Source of the DNA: Antarcticimicrobium sp.
GTDB taxonomy: Bacteria > Pseudomonadota > Alphaproteobacteria > Rhodobacterales > Rhodobacteraceae
Assembly: GCF_029212575.1 (NCBI RefSeq)
Contig: NZ_JARGPK010000056.1
Coordinates: forward strand, 205,677-269,676
Length of the DNA: 64,000 bases
Reading direction: 5' to 3'
Position 1 is the stretch's first letter. Every line of letters starts with the position of its first letter. Both the position numbers and the translations under genes were made by a program. Shown in pieces: positions 1-8,924 of this stretch. A model generated the notes under the pieces. It was not told the origin of the DNA. It made no database searches and saw only the letters and a list, made by a program, of their open reading frames with translations.

Positions 1-369
1 ACGCCGCTGGAACTGGCCGGGCATCGCGACGCCTTTGACCGGGCGCAGGCGGAACTGGCGGCGGTGGGGCTGGCCCAACGCGCCGGGCATTACCCGTCGG
101 AGTTGTCGGGCGGTGAGCAACAGCGCGTGGCGCTGGCCCGCGCCGCAGCACCACGGCCAAAGATCCTTCTCGCCGACGAGCCCACCGGCAATCTCGACGA
201 GGCCAACGGCCGCGCGATCATGGACATGCTGTTCGATCTGCGCGACCGTCACGGCGCGACGCTGGTACTGGTCACCCATGCGCCGGACCTGGCCGCCCGC
301 TGCGACCGGGTGGTACGGTTGCGCGACGGGCGGATCGACGGGGATGCCGCGCGGGACGCCGCGGAATGA
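1..369 (+). CDS. ABC transporter ATP-binding protein, C-terminal part (LolD/YbbA-like), truncated by window start
   Basis: Frame open from base 1; [14 protein letters not shown] signature, [11 protein letters not shown] Walker [10 protein letters not shown]-loop; stop overlaps start of FtsX-type permease. Confidence 0.9.
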   Translation, partial: TPLELAGHRDAFDRAQAELAAVGLAQRAGHYPSELSGGEQQRVALARAAAPRPKILLADEPTGNLDEANGRAIMDMLFDLRDRHGATLVLVTHAPDLAARCDRVVRLRDGRIDGDAARDAAE

Positions 370-2894
370 GCCTGTCGCTGGCGGCCCGCTTTGCCCGGCG
401 AGAACTGCGCGGGGGGCTACGGGGCTTTCGCATTTTCCTCGCCTGTCTCGCGCTGGGGGTGGCTGCCATCGCCGCCGTCGGCTCGGTCCGCGCCGCGATC
501 GAGGCGGGGCTGGCGCGCGAGGGCGCGGCACTTCTGGGCGGCGACGCCGAGATGGAGTTCACCTATCGGTTCGCCAGCGACGCGGAACGGGCCTGGATAG
601 CCGGGACCGCCGCCCGCACCTCCGAGATCGTGGATTTCCGCTCCATGGCGGTGGTGGAGCAAGACGGACAGGCGGACCGGGCGCTGACCCAAGTCAAGGC
701 AGTGGACGGGGCCTATCCGCTGATCGGGTCGGTGACGCTCACGCCCGAGATGCCGCTGGACGCCGCACTGGCCGGGCGCGACGGCGTGCCGGGCGCGGTG
801 ATGGAGCGGGTGCTGATCGACCGGCTGGGGATGGCGCCCGGCGACCGTTTCAAGCTCGGCCTGCAGGAGTTCGTTCTGATGGCGGCGCTGGAGCGCGAGC
901 CTGACGGCGCGGCGGCGGGATTCTCGCTCGGCCCGCGCACGATCGTCGCCACCCCGGCGCTCGACGCCTCGGGCCTGCTGGCGCCGGGCACGCTCTTTTC
1001 GACCAAGTACCGGCTCGACCTGCCCGGGGGCGCGGACCTGCCGGCGCTGGAGACGGCGGCGAAGGCGCGGTTCGAGGCCTCGGGCCTGCGCTGGCGCGAT
1101 GCCCGCAACGGCGCGCCGGGCGTCGCCGAGTTCGTCCGGCGACTGGGCGCCTTCCTGGTGCTGGTGGGGCTCTCGGGCCTTGCCGTCGGGGGCGTCGGCG
1201 TCTCGGCGGCGGTGCGCGCCTACCTCGCGGACAAGACGCAGGTGATCGCCACGCTGCGCACGCTGGGGGCGGACCGGGCCACCATCTTTCAGACCTATTT
1301 CATCCAGATCGGCGCGCTGTCGGTGCTGGGCATCGCGCTGGGGCTGGTGTTGGGCGGCGGAGTGCCAGTGCTGCTCGGCCCGCTGATCGGGGCGCAACTG
1401 CCGGTGCCGGCGGTCTTCACCCTCTACCCCCGCCCGCTGGGCGAGGCCGCGCTTTACGGGTTTCTCACCGCGCTGATCTTCACCCTCTGGCCGCTGGCCC
1501 GCACCGAGGAGGTGCGCGCCGCCACGCTGTTCCGCGAGGCGCTCTCCTCGGCGCGGCTGCTGCCCGCGCCGCGATACCTGCTGGTGATCGGCACCGCGCT
1601 GGCGCTGCTGATCGGGTTGGCCGCCTGGTTCAACGGCGCGCCGAGGCTGACGTTCTGGACCGCCGGCGGCATCGCCGGGGCGCTGGCGCTTCTCACCCTC
1701 GCGGCGCGTCTGATGCGGCACCTGGCCCGCAGGGGCGCGCACGTCGCGCACGGCCACCCGGCGCTGCGCTGGGCGCTGGCCGCCATCGCCTCGCGGCAGG
1801 AGGGCGCCGGATCGGTGGTGCTGTCGCTGGGGCTGGGGCTGTCGGTACTCTCGGCGGTCGGGCAGATCGACGGCAACCTGCGCAACGCGATCTCGGGCAA
1901 CCTCCCCGAGGTCGCCCCCTCCTATTTCTTCGTCGACATCCAGAAGGACCAGATGCCCGGTTTCCGCGAGCGGCTGGAAAACGATGCGGCCGTCTCGCGT
2001 CTTGAGACCGCGCCGATGCTGCGCGGGGTCATCACCCGGATCAACGACCGGCCCGCGCGCGAGGTGGCCGGCGATCACTGGGTTGTGCGCGGCGACCGGG
2101 GCGTGACCTATGCCGACCGGCCCGGCCAGACCACGCGGATCACCGACGGGGCATGGTGGCCCGAGGGGTACACCGGCCCGCCGCAGATCAGCTTTGCCGC
2201 CGAGGAGGCCGCCGAGATCGGCCTTTCGCTGGGCGATACGATGACCGTCAACGTGCTGGGCCGCGACATCACCGCGACCGTCACCAGCTTTCGCGAGGTC
2301 GATTTCTCGACCGCCGGAATGGGCTTCATCCTCACCATGAACCCCGCCGCGCTGGCCGGCGCGCCGCACAGCTTCATCGCCACGGTCTACGCCGAACCGC
2401 AGGCCGAGGCCGCGATCCTGCGCGATCTGGCCGGGCGGTTTCCGAACATCACCGCGATTCGCGTCCGCGACGCCATCGACCGGGTGTCGGGCGTGCTGGC
2501 GGGCATTGCCGCCGCGACCTCATGGGGGGCCGGGATTTCGCTGGTCACAGGGTTCCTGGTGCTGATCGGCGCGGCGGCGGCCGGCGTCGGCGCGCGCACC
2601 TACGAGGCGGCGGTGCTGAAGACGCTGGGCGCGTCACGCCGCCGCATCCTGCTGAGCTTCGCCCTGCGCAGCGCGCTCCTGGGGGCCGCCGCCGGTCTGG
2701 TGGCGCTGGGGGCGGGCATCGCCGGATCCTGGGCAGTGACCCGACAGGTTCTGGAAACCGATTTCACGGTGATCTGGCCAGCCGCGTTGGCCATCGTGCT
2801 GGGCGGGGTTCTGACCACGCTGGCCGCCGGGCTGCTGTTCGCCTGGCGCCCCCTGGCCGCGCGCCCGGCGCGCGTGCTCCGCGCGCAGGAGTGA
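366..2894 (+). CDS. FtsX-like permease of ABC transporter (YbbP-like)
   Basis: 842 aa, multiple hydrophobic helices, paired FtsX domains; overlaps upstream ATPase by 4 nt. Confidence 0.88.
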   Translation: MSLSLAARFARRELRGGLRGFRIFLACLALGVAAIAAVGSVRAAIEAGLAREGAALLGGDAEMEFTYRFASDAERAWIAGTAARTSEIVDFRSMAVVEQDGQADRALTQVKAVDGAYPLIGSVTLTPEMPLDAALAGRDGVPGAVMERVLIDRLGMAPGDRFKLGLQEFVLMAALEREPDGAAAGFSLGPRTIVATPALDASGLLAPGTLFSTKYRLDLPGGADLPALETAAKARFEASGLRWRDARNGAPGVAEFVRRLGAFLVLVGLSGLAVGGVGVSAAVRAYLADKTQVIATLRTLGADRATIFQTYFIQIGALSVLGIALGLVLGGGVPVLLGPLIGAQLPVPAVFTLYPRPLGEAALYGFLTALIFTLWPLARTEEVRAATLFREALSSARLLPAPRYLLVIGTALALLIGLAAWFNGAPRLTFWTAGGIAGALALLTLAARLMRHLARRGAHVAHGHPALRWALAAIASRQEGAGSVVLSLGLGLSVLSAVGQIDGNLRNAISGNLPEVAPSYFFVDIQKDQMPGFRERLENDAAVSRLETAPMLRGVITRINDRPAREVAGDHWVVRGDRGVTYADRPGQTTRITDGAWWPEGYTGPPQISFAAEEAAEIGLSLGDTMTVNVLGRDITATVTSFREVDFSTAGMGFILTMNPAALAGAPHSFIATVYAEPQAEAAILRDLAGRFPNITAIRVRDAIDRVSGVLAGIAAATSWGAGISLVTGFLVLIGAAAAGVGARTYEAAVLKTLGASRRRILLSFALRSALLGAAAGLVALGAGIAGSWAVTRQVLETDFTVIWPAALAIVLGGVLTTLAAGLLFAWRPLAARPARVLRAQE

Positions 2895-2898
2895 GCGG

Positions 2899-3345
2899 TT
2901 ACCGCCCGCAGGTGACCGGCTGCAACAGCTTCATCAGGTCGATGTTGTCGCAGATCAGCGCATCCAGCGTGACCTCGTCCAGCGAGGCATAGAAGGCCTG
3001 CGCCGCGTCGATCAGGGCCAGCCGCAACCGGCAGGCCGACACCAGCGGACAGGTGTTGTCGGCATCGGCGAAACACTCGGCCAGCGGCAGACCGCCCTCA
3101 AGCAGGCGGAACACCTCGCCGATGCGGATCTGTTCGGCCGGGCGCGCCAAGCTCATGCCGCCGTTACGGCCGCGCTGGGTCCGCAAGTAGTTGAGTTGGC
3201 TGAGTTGGTTGATCACCTGCGCCAGATGATTTTCCGACACGTTGCAGCTCCCGGCGATTTCGGCCTTGGTCACCAGACGCTCCTGATGGGTGGCACAATA
3301 CATCAAGAGCCGAATGGCGATGTTGGTCCGTTTGGTGATGCGCAC
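2899..3345 (-). CDS. nsrR: Rrf2 family transcriptional regulator, NsrR-like
   Basis: MRITKRTNIAIRLLMYCATH... Rrf2 HTH with three C-terminal cysteines (CFADADNTCPLVSAC) as in NsrR Fe-S ligation. Confidence 0.8.
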   Translation of the reverse strand: MRITKRTNIAIRLLMYCATHQERLVTKAEIAGSCNVSENHLAQVINQLSQLNYLRTQRGRNGGMSLARPAEQIRIGEVFRLLEGGLPLAECFADADNTCPLVSACRLRLALIDAAQAFYASLDEVTLDALICDNIDLMKLLQPVTCGR

Positions 3346-3405
3346 AATCGTGGCCCCCTCTGCAGAAATGTTCCGGTGTTATTGCACCTTTTCGAAAAAA
3401 CCGGT

Positions 3406-3419
3406 TTGACATACATCAA
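3406..3419. promoter_or_regulatory. Candidate FNR/Crp-family box TTGACATACATCAA
   Basis: Matches TTGAY-N4-RTCAA exactly; in the divergent intergenic region between nsrR-like gene and gamma-glutamylcyclotransferase gene. Confidence 0.6.
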
Positions 3420-3450
3420 TTGGAATACTCGGCAAACTGGACGACCGCAC

Positions 3451-4020
3451 ATGGCAGACCCCTACTTCTTCGGCTACGGAAGCCTTGTAAACGCCGCCAC
3501 CCATGATTTTTCCGATCCGCGCCCGGCACGGCTGAAGGGCTGGCGGCGGGCCTGGCGGCATACCGACCTGCGCGAGGTGGCCTTTCTGACCGCGATTCCC
3601 GATCCGCGGACCGAGATCGAGGGGATGATCGCCCATGTGCCGGGCGGCGACTGGGGCAAGCTGGACGAACGCGAATGGGCCTATGACCGGGTGCCCGCGA
3701 CTGAAAGCGTGACCCATTTCGTCAAGCACGAGATCGAGATCGCGGTCTATGCCGTGCCCGCGCATCGCCACCAGCCGCCCAGCCGGGCCTATCCGATCCT
3801 GCTGAGCTATCTCGACGTGGTGGTTCAGGGCTATCTGCGCGAGTTCGGAGAAGCGGGCGCCGTGCGGTTCTTTTCCACCACCGACGGCTGGGATGCGCCG
3901 ATCCTGAACGACCGGGCCGCACCGCGCTATCCGCGTCACCAGCAATTGCGCGCCGAGGAAACCGGTTTTGTCGACGACCGGCTGGGCAAGATCGGCGCGC
4001 GCATCGTCGAGGGGGCCTGA
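3451..4020 (+). CDS. Gamma-glutamylcyclotransferase family protein
   Basis: MADPYFFGYGSLVN... (FGYGSL motif of GGCT fold); internal start chosen inside ORF 3196..4020. Confidence 0.8.
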   Translation: MADPYFFGYGSLVNAATHDFSDPRPARLKGWRRAWRHTDLREVAFLTAIPDPRTEIEGMIAHVPGGDWGKLDEREWAYDRVPATESVTHFVKHEIEIAVYAVPAHRHQPPSRAYPILLSYLDVVVQGYLREFGEAGAVRFFSTTDGWDAPILNDRAAPRYPRHQQLRAEETGFVDDRLGKIGARIVEGA

Positions 4021-4038
4021 CCGGCCCCCTTCGGCAGA

Positions 4039-5364
4039 TCACCCGCGCCCGCGAACCTTTTGCAGCAGCGGCATCAGCGTGGCCATTTCCGGGCCGCGTT
4101 CCCGGCCGGTCAGCGCCTTGCGCAGGGGCATGAACAGCCCCTTGCCCTTGCGCCCGGTGGCCTGTTTCACCGCCCCGGTCCATTCCGACCATGTGGTTTC
4201 GGTGAACGGCAGTTCGGGCAGCATCTCCATCGCCTCGGCGATGAAATCCTTGTCGGCCTCGTCGATCAGCGGCTCGGCGCCGTCGCGGCACAGGGTCCAC
4301 CACTCTTCCAGGTCGTTCAGGGTGGTGATGTTCTCCCGCGCCATATGCCAGAACGGCTCGGCCAGATCCTCGGGCACACCCGCCGCCGCGACACTGTCCT
4401 TCACCGCCGAGAGCGGCAGCGATTGCAGATACCGCGCGGTCAGCGGGAACAGGTCGTTCTCGTCGAACTTGGTCGGCGCCGCGCCGAAGCGGGCGATGTC
4501 GAACCCCTCGATCAGCTCGTCCATGTCGCTGCGCAATTCCACCGGGTCGGAGGAGCCCAGCCGCGCCATCAGCGACAGCAGCGCCATCGGCTGGACCCCC
4601 TGGTCGCGCAGATCGCGCAACGACAGCACGCCCAGTCGTTTCGACAGCGCTTCGCCCTGCGGGCCGGTCAGCAGGCTGTGATGGGCAAAATGGGGCACGG
4701 CGCCACCCAGCGCCTCGATGATCTGGATCTGGGTGGCGGTGTTGGTGACGTGGTCCGATCCGCGCACCACGTTGGTCACCCCCATCTCGGTATCGTCCAC
4801 CACCGAGGCGATGGTGTACAACACCTGCCCGTCGCCCCGGATCAGCACCGGGTCGCTGACGCTGGCGGCGTCGATGGAGATATCGCCGAGGATGCCGTCG
4901 GTCCATTCGATCCGCTGGTGATCCAGCTTGAAACGCCAGACCCCGTTGCCGCGTTCGGCGCGCAGCGCCTCCTTCTCGGCATCGGACAGCGACAGCGCGG
5001 CGCGGTCATAGACCGGCGGCTTGCCCATGTTGAGCTGCTTCTTGCGCTTGAGGTCCAGCTCGGTCGGGGTTTCGAACGCCTCGTAAAAGCGACCCATCTC
5101 GCGCAAGCGATCGGCGGCCTCGGCATAGCGGTCAAGGCGCCTGGACTGGTATTCGATCCGGTCCCAGGTGATCCCCAGCCATTCCAGATCCTGCTGGATT
5201 CCGTCGATGTATTCCTGCTTGGAGCGTTCCTGGTCGGTGTCGTCGATGCGCAGGATGAAGGTGCCGCCGGCCTTGCGGGCGATCAGGAAGTTCATCAGCG
5301 CGGTGCGCAGGTTTCCGACATGGATATAGCCGGTGGGCGACGGGGCGAAACGGGTGGTTGTCAT
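4039..5364 (-). CDS. gltX: Glutamyl-tRNA synthetase (441 aa; ALSKR-type, likely GltX2-like paralog)
   Basis: MTTTRFAPSPTGYIHVGNLRTAL (HIGH-like) and GEALSKRLGVLSL (KMSKS-like). Confidence 0.93.
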   Translation of the reverse strand: MTTTRFAPSPTGYIHVGNLRTALMNFLIARKAGGTFILRIDDTDQERSKQEYIDGIQQDLEWLGITWDRIEYQSRRLDRYAEAADRLREMGRFYEAFETPTELDLKRKKQLNMGKPPVYDRAALSLSDAEKEALRAERGNGVWRFKLDHQRIEWTDGILGDISIDAASVSDPVLIRGDGQVLYTIASVVDDTEMGVTNVVRGSDHVTNTATQIQIIEALGGAVPHFAHHSLLTGPQGEALSKRLGVLSLRDLRDQGVQPMALLSLMARLGSSDPVELRSDMDELIEGFDIARFGAAPTKFDENDLFPLTARYLQSLPLSAVKDSVAAAGVPEDLAEPFWHMARENITTLNDLEEWWTLCRDGAEPLIDEADKDFIAEAMEMLPELPFTETTWSEWTGAVKQATGRKGKGLFMPLRKALTGRERGPEMATLMPLLQKVRGRG

Positions 5365-5552
5365 GGGGGCGTCTCCTGTTGCCGCGCGTTTGTCACAGGG
5401 GCGCGGAATTGTCCAGTTGCCAGCGCCCGGCTGGGATAGGGCGCCCATACCTGCCCTTATGCAATTTCACACAATTTCGCGTGCGGATTTGCACAGGTCT
5501 TGCCCGGCTTTCGCGCTATTTTGTTCGGGAGATTTCAACAAGGAGACGTTTC

Positions 5553-6485
5553 ATGACCATCAGACTGACCCGCCGCGCCGCCCTGACCGGGGCCGCCGCC
5601 CTTCCGCTGGCCGCCGCCGCGACCCTCCCCGCCGCAGCCGGATCCCATGCCGGCAAATCCGCGATGCCGCACGCCCGGGCGTTCCGCCTGGGCGAAATGT
5701 CGGTGACCACGCTTCTGGACGGCAGCCTGCCGCGCGAGGGCGCCCAGGCGATCTTTGGCGGTGGTGCCAGCGATGAGGAGTTTGCCAAGGTATCGGCCGA
5801 GAATTTCATTCCCGCCAACATGGCGCAGTTTTATTTTACCCCAACCCTGGTCGAGGTCGGCGGCCAGAAGATCCTGTTCGACACCGGGCTGGGACAGGGC
5901 GGCATCGCCCGGGCGTTGGCCGAGGCCGGGGTCACCCCCGACCAGATCGACGTTGTGGTGCTGACCCACATGCACCCCGACCACATCGGCGGGATGATGA
6001 CCGATGGCGCGCCGACCTTTGCCAACGCGCGCTATGTCACCGGCCGGGTGGAATACGATTTCTGGGCCAGGATGGAGGCCGGCAACCGGGTCGGCGACCT
6101 GGTGGCCAGCAACGTCACACCGCTGGCCGAGAAGATGACCTTTGTCGAGGACGGGGCCGAGGTGGTGCCGGGGATCACCGCGCTGGCCAGCTTCGGCCAC
6201 ACGCCGGGGCATATGTCGTTCCACCTGGATAGCGCGGGGGAGCGGCTGGTGCTGGCCGCGGACCTCGCCAACCACTACGTCTGGTCCTTCGCCCACCCCG
6301 AGTGGGAGGTGCAATTCGACATGGACAAAGCCGCCGCCACCGCCGCGCGCCGCAAGGTACTGGGTATGCTGGCCGCCGACCGGGTGCCGATGATCGGCTA
6401 TCACATGCCCTTCCCCGCCGCCGGCTACGTCGAGACCCGCGGCGAGGGGTTCCGCTTCGTGCCGGTGAGCTACCAGATGATGTAG
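5553..6485 (+). CDS. MBL-fold metallo-hydrolase with Tat-like signal peptide
   Basis: RLTRRAALTGAAALPLAAAA twin-arginine signal; HMHPDHIGG metal-binding motif. Confidence 0.88.
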   Translation: MTIRLTRRAALTGAAALPLAAAATLPAAAGSHAGKSAMPHARAFRLGEMSVTTLLDGSLPREGAQAIFGGGASDEEFAKVSAENFIPANMAQFYFTPTLVEVGGQKILFDTGLGQGGIARALAEAGVTPDQIDVVVLTHMHPDHIGGMMTDGAPTFANARYVTGRVEYDFWARMEAGNRVGDLVASNVTPLAEKMTFVEDGAEVVPGITALASFGHTPGHMSFHLDSAGERLVLAADLANHYVWSFAHPEWEVQFDMDKAAATAARRKVLGMLAADRVPMIGYHMPFPAAGYVETRGEGFRFVPVSYQMM

Positions 6486-6523
6486 GCGGTCTTTCCACGC
6501 CGGGGGCGCCGCGCAGGCGCCCC

Positions 6524-7855
6524 TCAATACCCGGGGTCGGGGCGCACCCGGCTGCCATCGGTGAACCGCGACAGGCGAAACGCGGAGGGGTCCACGACCG
6601 GGACGGCGCCGGTGACGAGATCGGCCATCAGCCGCCCGGCCCCCGGCCCGATGCCGAAGCCGTGACCGGAAAATCCGGTGGCGATGTGCAGCCCCGGCAG
6701 AGCATCGACGCCCGAGATCACCGGGATAGCATCCGGGGTGACGTCGATCAGCCCGGCCCAGCTTTGCGCCACCTCCGCCCGCTCCAGCACAGGAAAGGCC
6801 CGCCGCGCCGCCGCCCAGCTGGCACGCAGCGCGCGCGGCGACGGGTCCGGGTCAAGGATGCGACAGGCCTCGAATGGCGTGATCTCGTCGGGGCGCCAGT
6901 GCCGCGCCTGCCCCGCCTCTTCGCCCCAACGCCCGGACAGGCGGAACCGCAGGCTGGACCATTCATGGCGCAGCGCCGGCAGGAAGGCCCGGGCGAGGCG
7001 AAAGCTGTCGGGCACCAGATCGACGGTGTTCTCGGTGCCCGAGGCCACGGTAAAGCCGCCATCGGCACGCTTGCGCATCGCGAACCCGTCGGTCCAGAGC
7101 GCGGTTTCCGGCCCACCCTCGACCGGCGTCGTCCGCATCACCGTGTTCAGCACCTTGAGTTGCGGCAGATGCACCCCCGCATTACCGGCAAGAAGCCGAG
7201 ACCATGCCCCGCCCGCCAGCACCACCGCGTCACAGGCCACCCGCCCGCGCTCGGTGATCACGCCCGCAACCCGTCCCGCCACCATGTCGAGGCTGCGCAC
7301 CGCGCACCCGGTCATAACCACGGCCCCCGCGTCCCGCGCTGCCCCCGCGATCGCGGGCGCGGCCCATTGCGGCTCGGCCCGGCCATCGCCGGGGGTGTAA
7401 AGCGCGCCTTTCAGCGCCATCCGGTGACCGGGCAGCAGCGCGTCCAGTTCCGCCCCCGACAGCATCCGCGCCTCGGCCCGGTATGGGGCGAGGTTCTCGG
7501 CCCAGCGGGCGCGCTGGCCAACGGATCTGGCGCTGCTCGAGGTGTAGAGGATACCGCTTTTTCGGTAGCCGGTGCGCCGCCCGGTGCGCGCCTCCAGCCC
7601 CTCCCAGAGGCGGATCGCCTCGAGCATCAGCGGGATCTCGCGCGGGTCGCGCATCGACAGCCGCACCCAGCCCCAGTTGCGGCTCGATTGCTCACCGCCG
7701 ATCTGGCCCTTTTCACACAAGAGCACCGACAGCCCGCGTTCGGCCAGTTCCAGCGCGGTCGAGGCCCCGATGATGCCGCCGCCGATCACCACCGCGTCGG
7801 TGCGGTCAGGCAGACGCATATCGGATTGAACGGGATCGAGGGTCGGTCCGGGCAT
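6524..7855 (-). CDS. FAD-dependent oxidoreductase (DAO family)
   Basis: DAVVIGGGIIGASTALELAERG dinucleotide-binding motif; C-terminal ATGFSGHGFGIGPGAGRLMADLV. Confidence 0.88.
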   Translation of the reverse strand: MPGPTLDPVQSDMRLPDRTDAVVIGGGIIGASTALELAERGLSVLLCEKGQIGGEQSSRNWGWVRLSMRDPREIPLMLEAIRLWEGLEARTGRRTGYRKSGILYTSSSARSVGQRARWAENLAPYRAEARMLSGAELDALLPGHRMALKGALYTPGDGRAEPQWAAPAIAGAARDAGAVVMTGCAVRSLDMVAGRVAGVITERGRVACDAVVLAGGAWSRLLAGNAGVHLPQLKVLNTVMRTTPVEGGPETALWTDGFAMRKRADGGFTVASGTENTVDLVPDSFRLARAFLPALRHEWSSLRFRLSGRWGEEAGQARHWRPDEITPFEACRILDPDPSPRALRASWAAARRAFPVLERAEVAQSWAGLIDVTPDAIPVISGVDALPGLHIATGFSGHGFGIGPGAGRLMADLVTGAVPVVDPSAFRLSRFTDGSRVRPDPGY

Positions 7856-7888
7856 GGCCGGACTATAGCGCCAACGGTGATGGCCGCA

Positions 7889-8908
7889 TCAGGTTTCTTG
7901 CCGGCGCGGTTGCACCAGCGCCAGCCCCGACACCATCACCGCGAGCGCCGCCCAGACCCAGGCTGAATGCGTCTCGCCGTAGATCATGACACCCAGCAGC
8001 ACCCCGGTGCCGGTCACCACGTAGCCCACCTGCGCGGCGAACACCGGCCCGGCGTGGCCGATCAGCCAGATAAAGCCGGAATAGGCCACCAGGTGGAGCA
8101 ACGAGATGCCGAAGGTGGCCAGCTCCGGCGGGCCGAAGGCAGTAATGTCGAACCAGCCACCGGAGACCACCATCGTCGGCACCAGCAGCAACAGCGCGCC
8201 CCAACTGAGCCCGCACATGGTGGTGAAGGGGCCGAGGTGGCGCATGTCGGACCTGGCGATGAAGACATTCTCGCCGGCATAGGACAAGGCCACGACAATC
8301 GGGGCGATCAGCCAGACTGTTTGCGACGGATCGGGCAGGCTGCTGCCCGGCAGCACGATCATGCCCACCGCCAATGCGCCCAGCGCCAGCCCCAGCAGGC
8401 GGCGCGGCGTCGGACGCTCGATCCCGAACGGCCAGGCGACCAGCAGCGTCATCATCGGCACCAGCGAGATCAGCATCACCATGATGCCGACCGGAAGATG
8501 GCTGTAGGCGCCGTAGGACAGGCTGTTGGGCAGCGCGGTGCCCAGCAGCCCGCAACCGAGGTAGAACACCAGATGGCGCCGGTCCAGCGGCAGCTTGCGG
8601 CGGCGCAGGATCAGCAGGACGGTCAGCAGCGTGGCGCCGATGGCGGTGTTCCAGAAGGTGATCCCGACCGGGCTGTGCCCGGTGGAGACCGCCAGCTTTG
8701 ACAGCGGTCCGGTGGACCCCCAGCACAGCCCGATCAACACCACCGCCAACCACAGCAGCGCCGCCGACGGTGCGGGTGCCGGGCGCGGGGCGGGTTGGAT
8801 TATTTCGGGGATCTGGGTCACGGGAAAAGGACTCCTGCAGAGGTTCAGGGCCCTTTCAACCAGTGCCAGTGGTGCCAAAAGTGATAGGCAACCCAACGCG
8901 CGAGTCAA
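7889..8908 (-). CDS. EamA/DMT family transporter (start uncertain)
   Basis: About 10 hydrophobic segments; WGSTGPLSKLA; duplicated EamA architecture. Confidence 0.78.
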   Translation of the reverse strand: MTRALGCLSLLAPLALVERALNLCRSPFPVTQIPEIIQPAPRPAPAPSAALLWLAVVLIGLCWGSTGPLSKLAVSTGHSPVGITFWNTAIGATLLTVLLILRRRKLPLDRRHLVFYLGCGLLGTALPNSLSYGAYSHLPVGIMVMLISLVPMMTLLVAWPFGIERPTPRRLLGLALGALAVGMIVLPGSSLPDPSQTVWLIAPIVVALSYAGENVFIARSDMRHLGPFTTMCGLSWGALLLLVPTMVVSGGWFDITAFGPPELATFGISLLHLVAYSGFIWLIGHAGPVFAAQVGYVVTGTGVLLGVMIYGETHSAWVWAALAVMVSGLALVQPRRQET

Positions 8909-8924
8909 GCGCGACGCACCCGCC

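Noticed and set aside
417-2369. 650-aa ORF antisense to the FtsX-like permease
   Set aside because: Compositionally biased shadow ORF, no recognisable domain.
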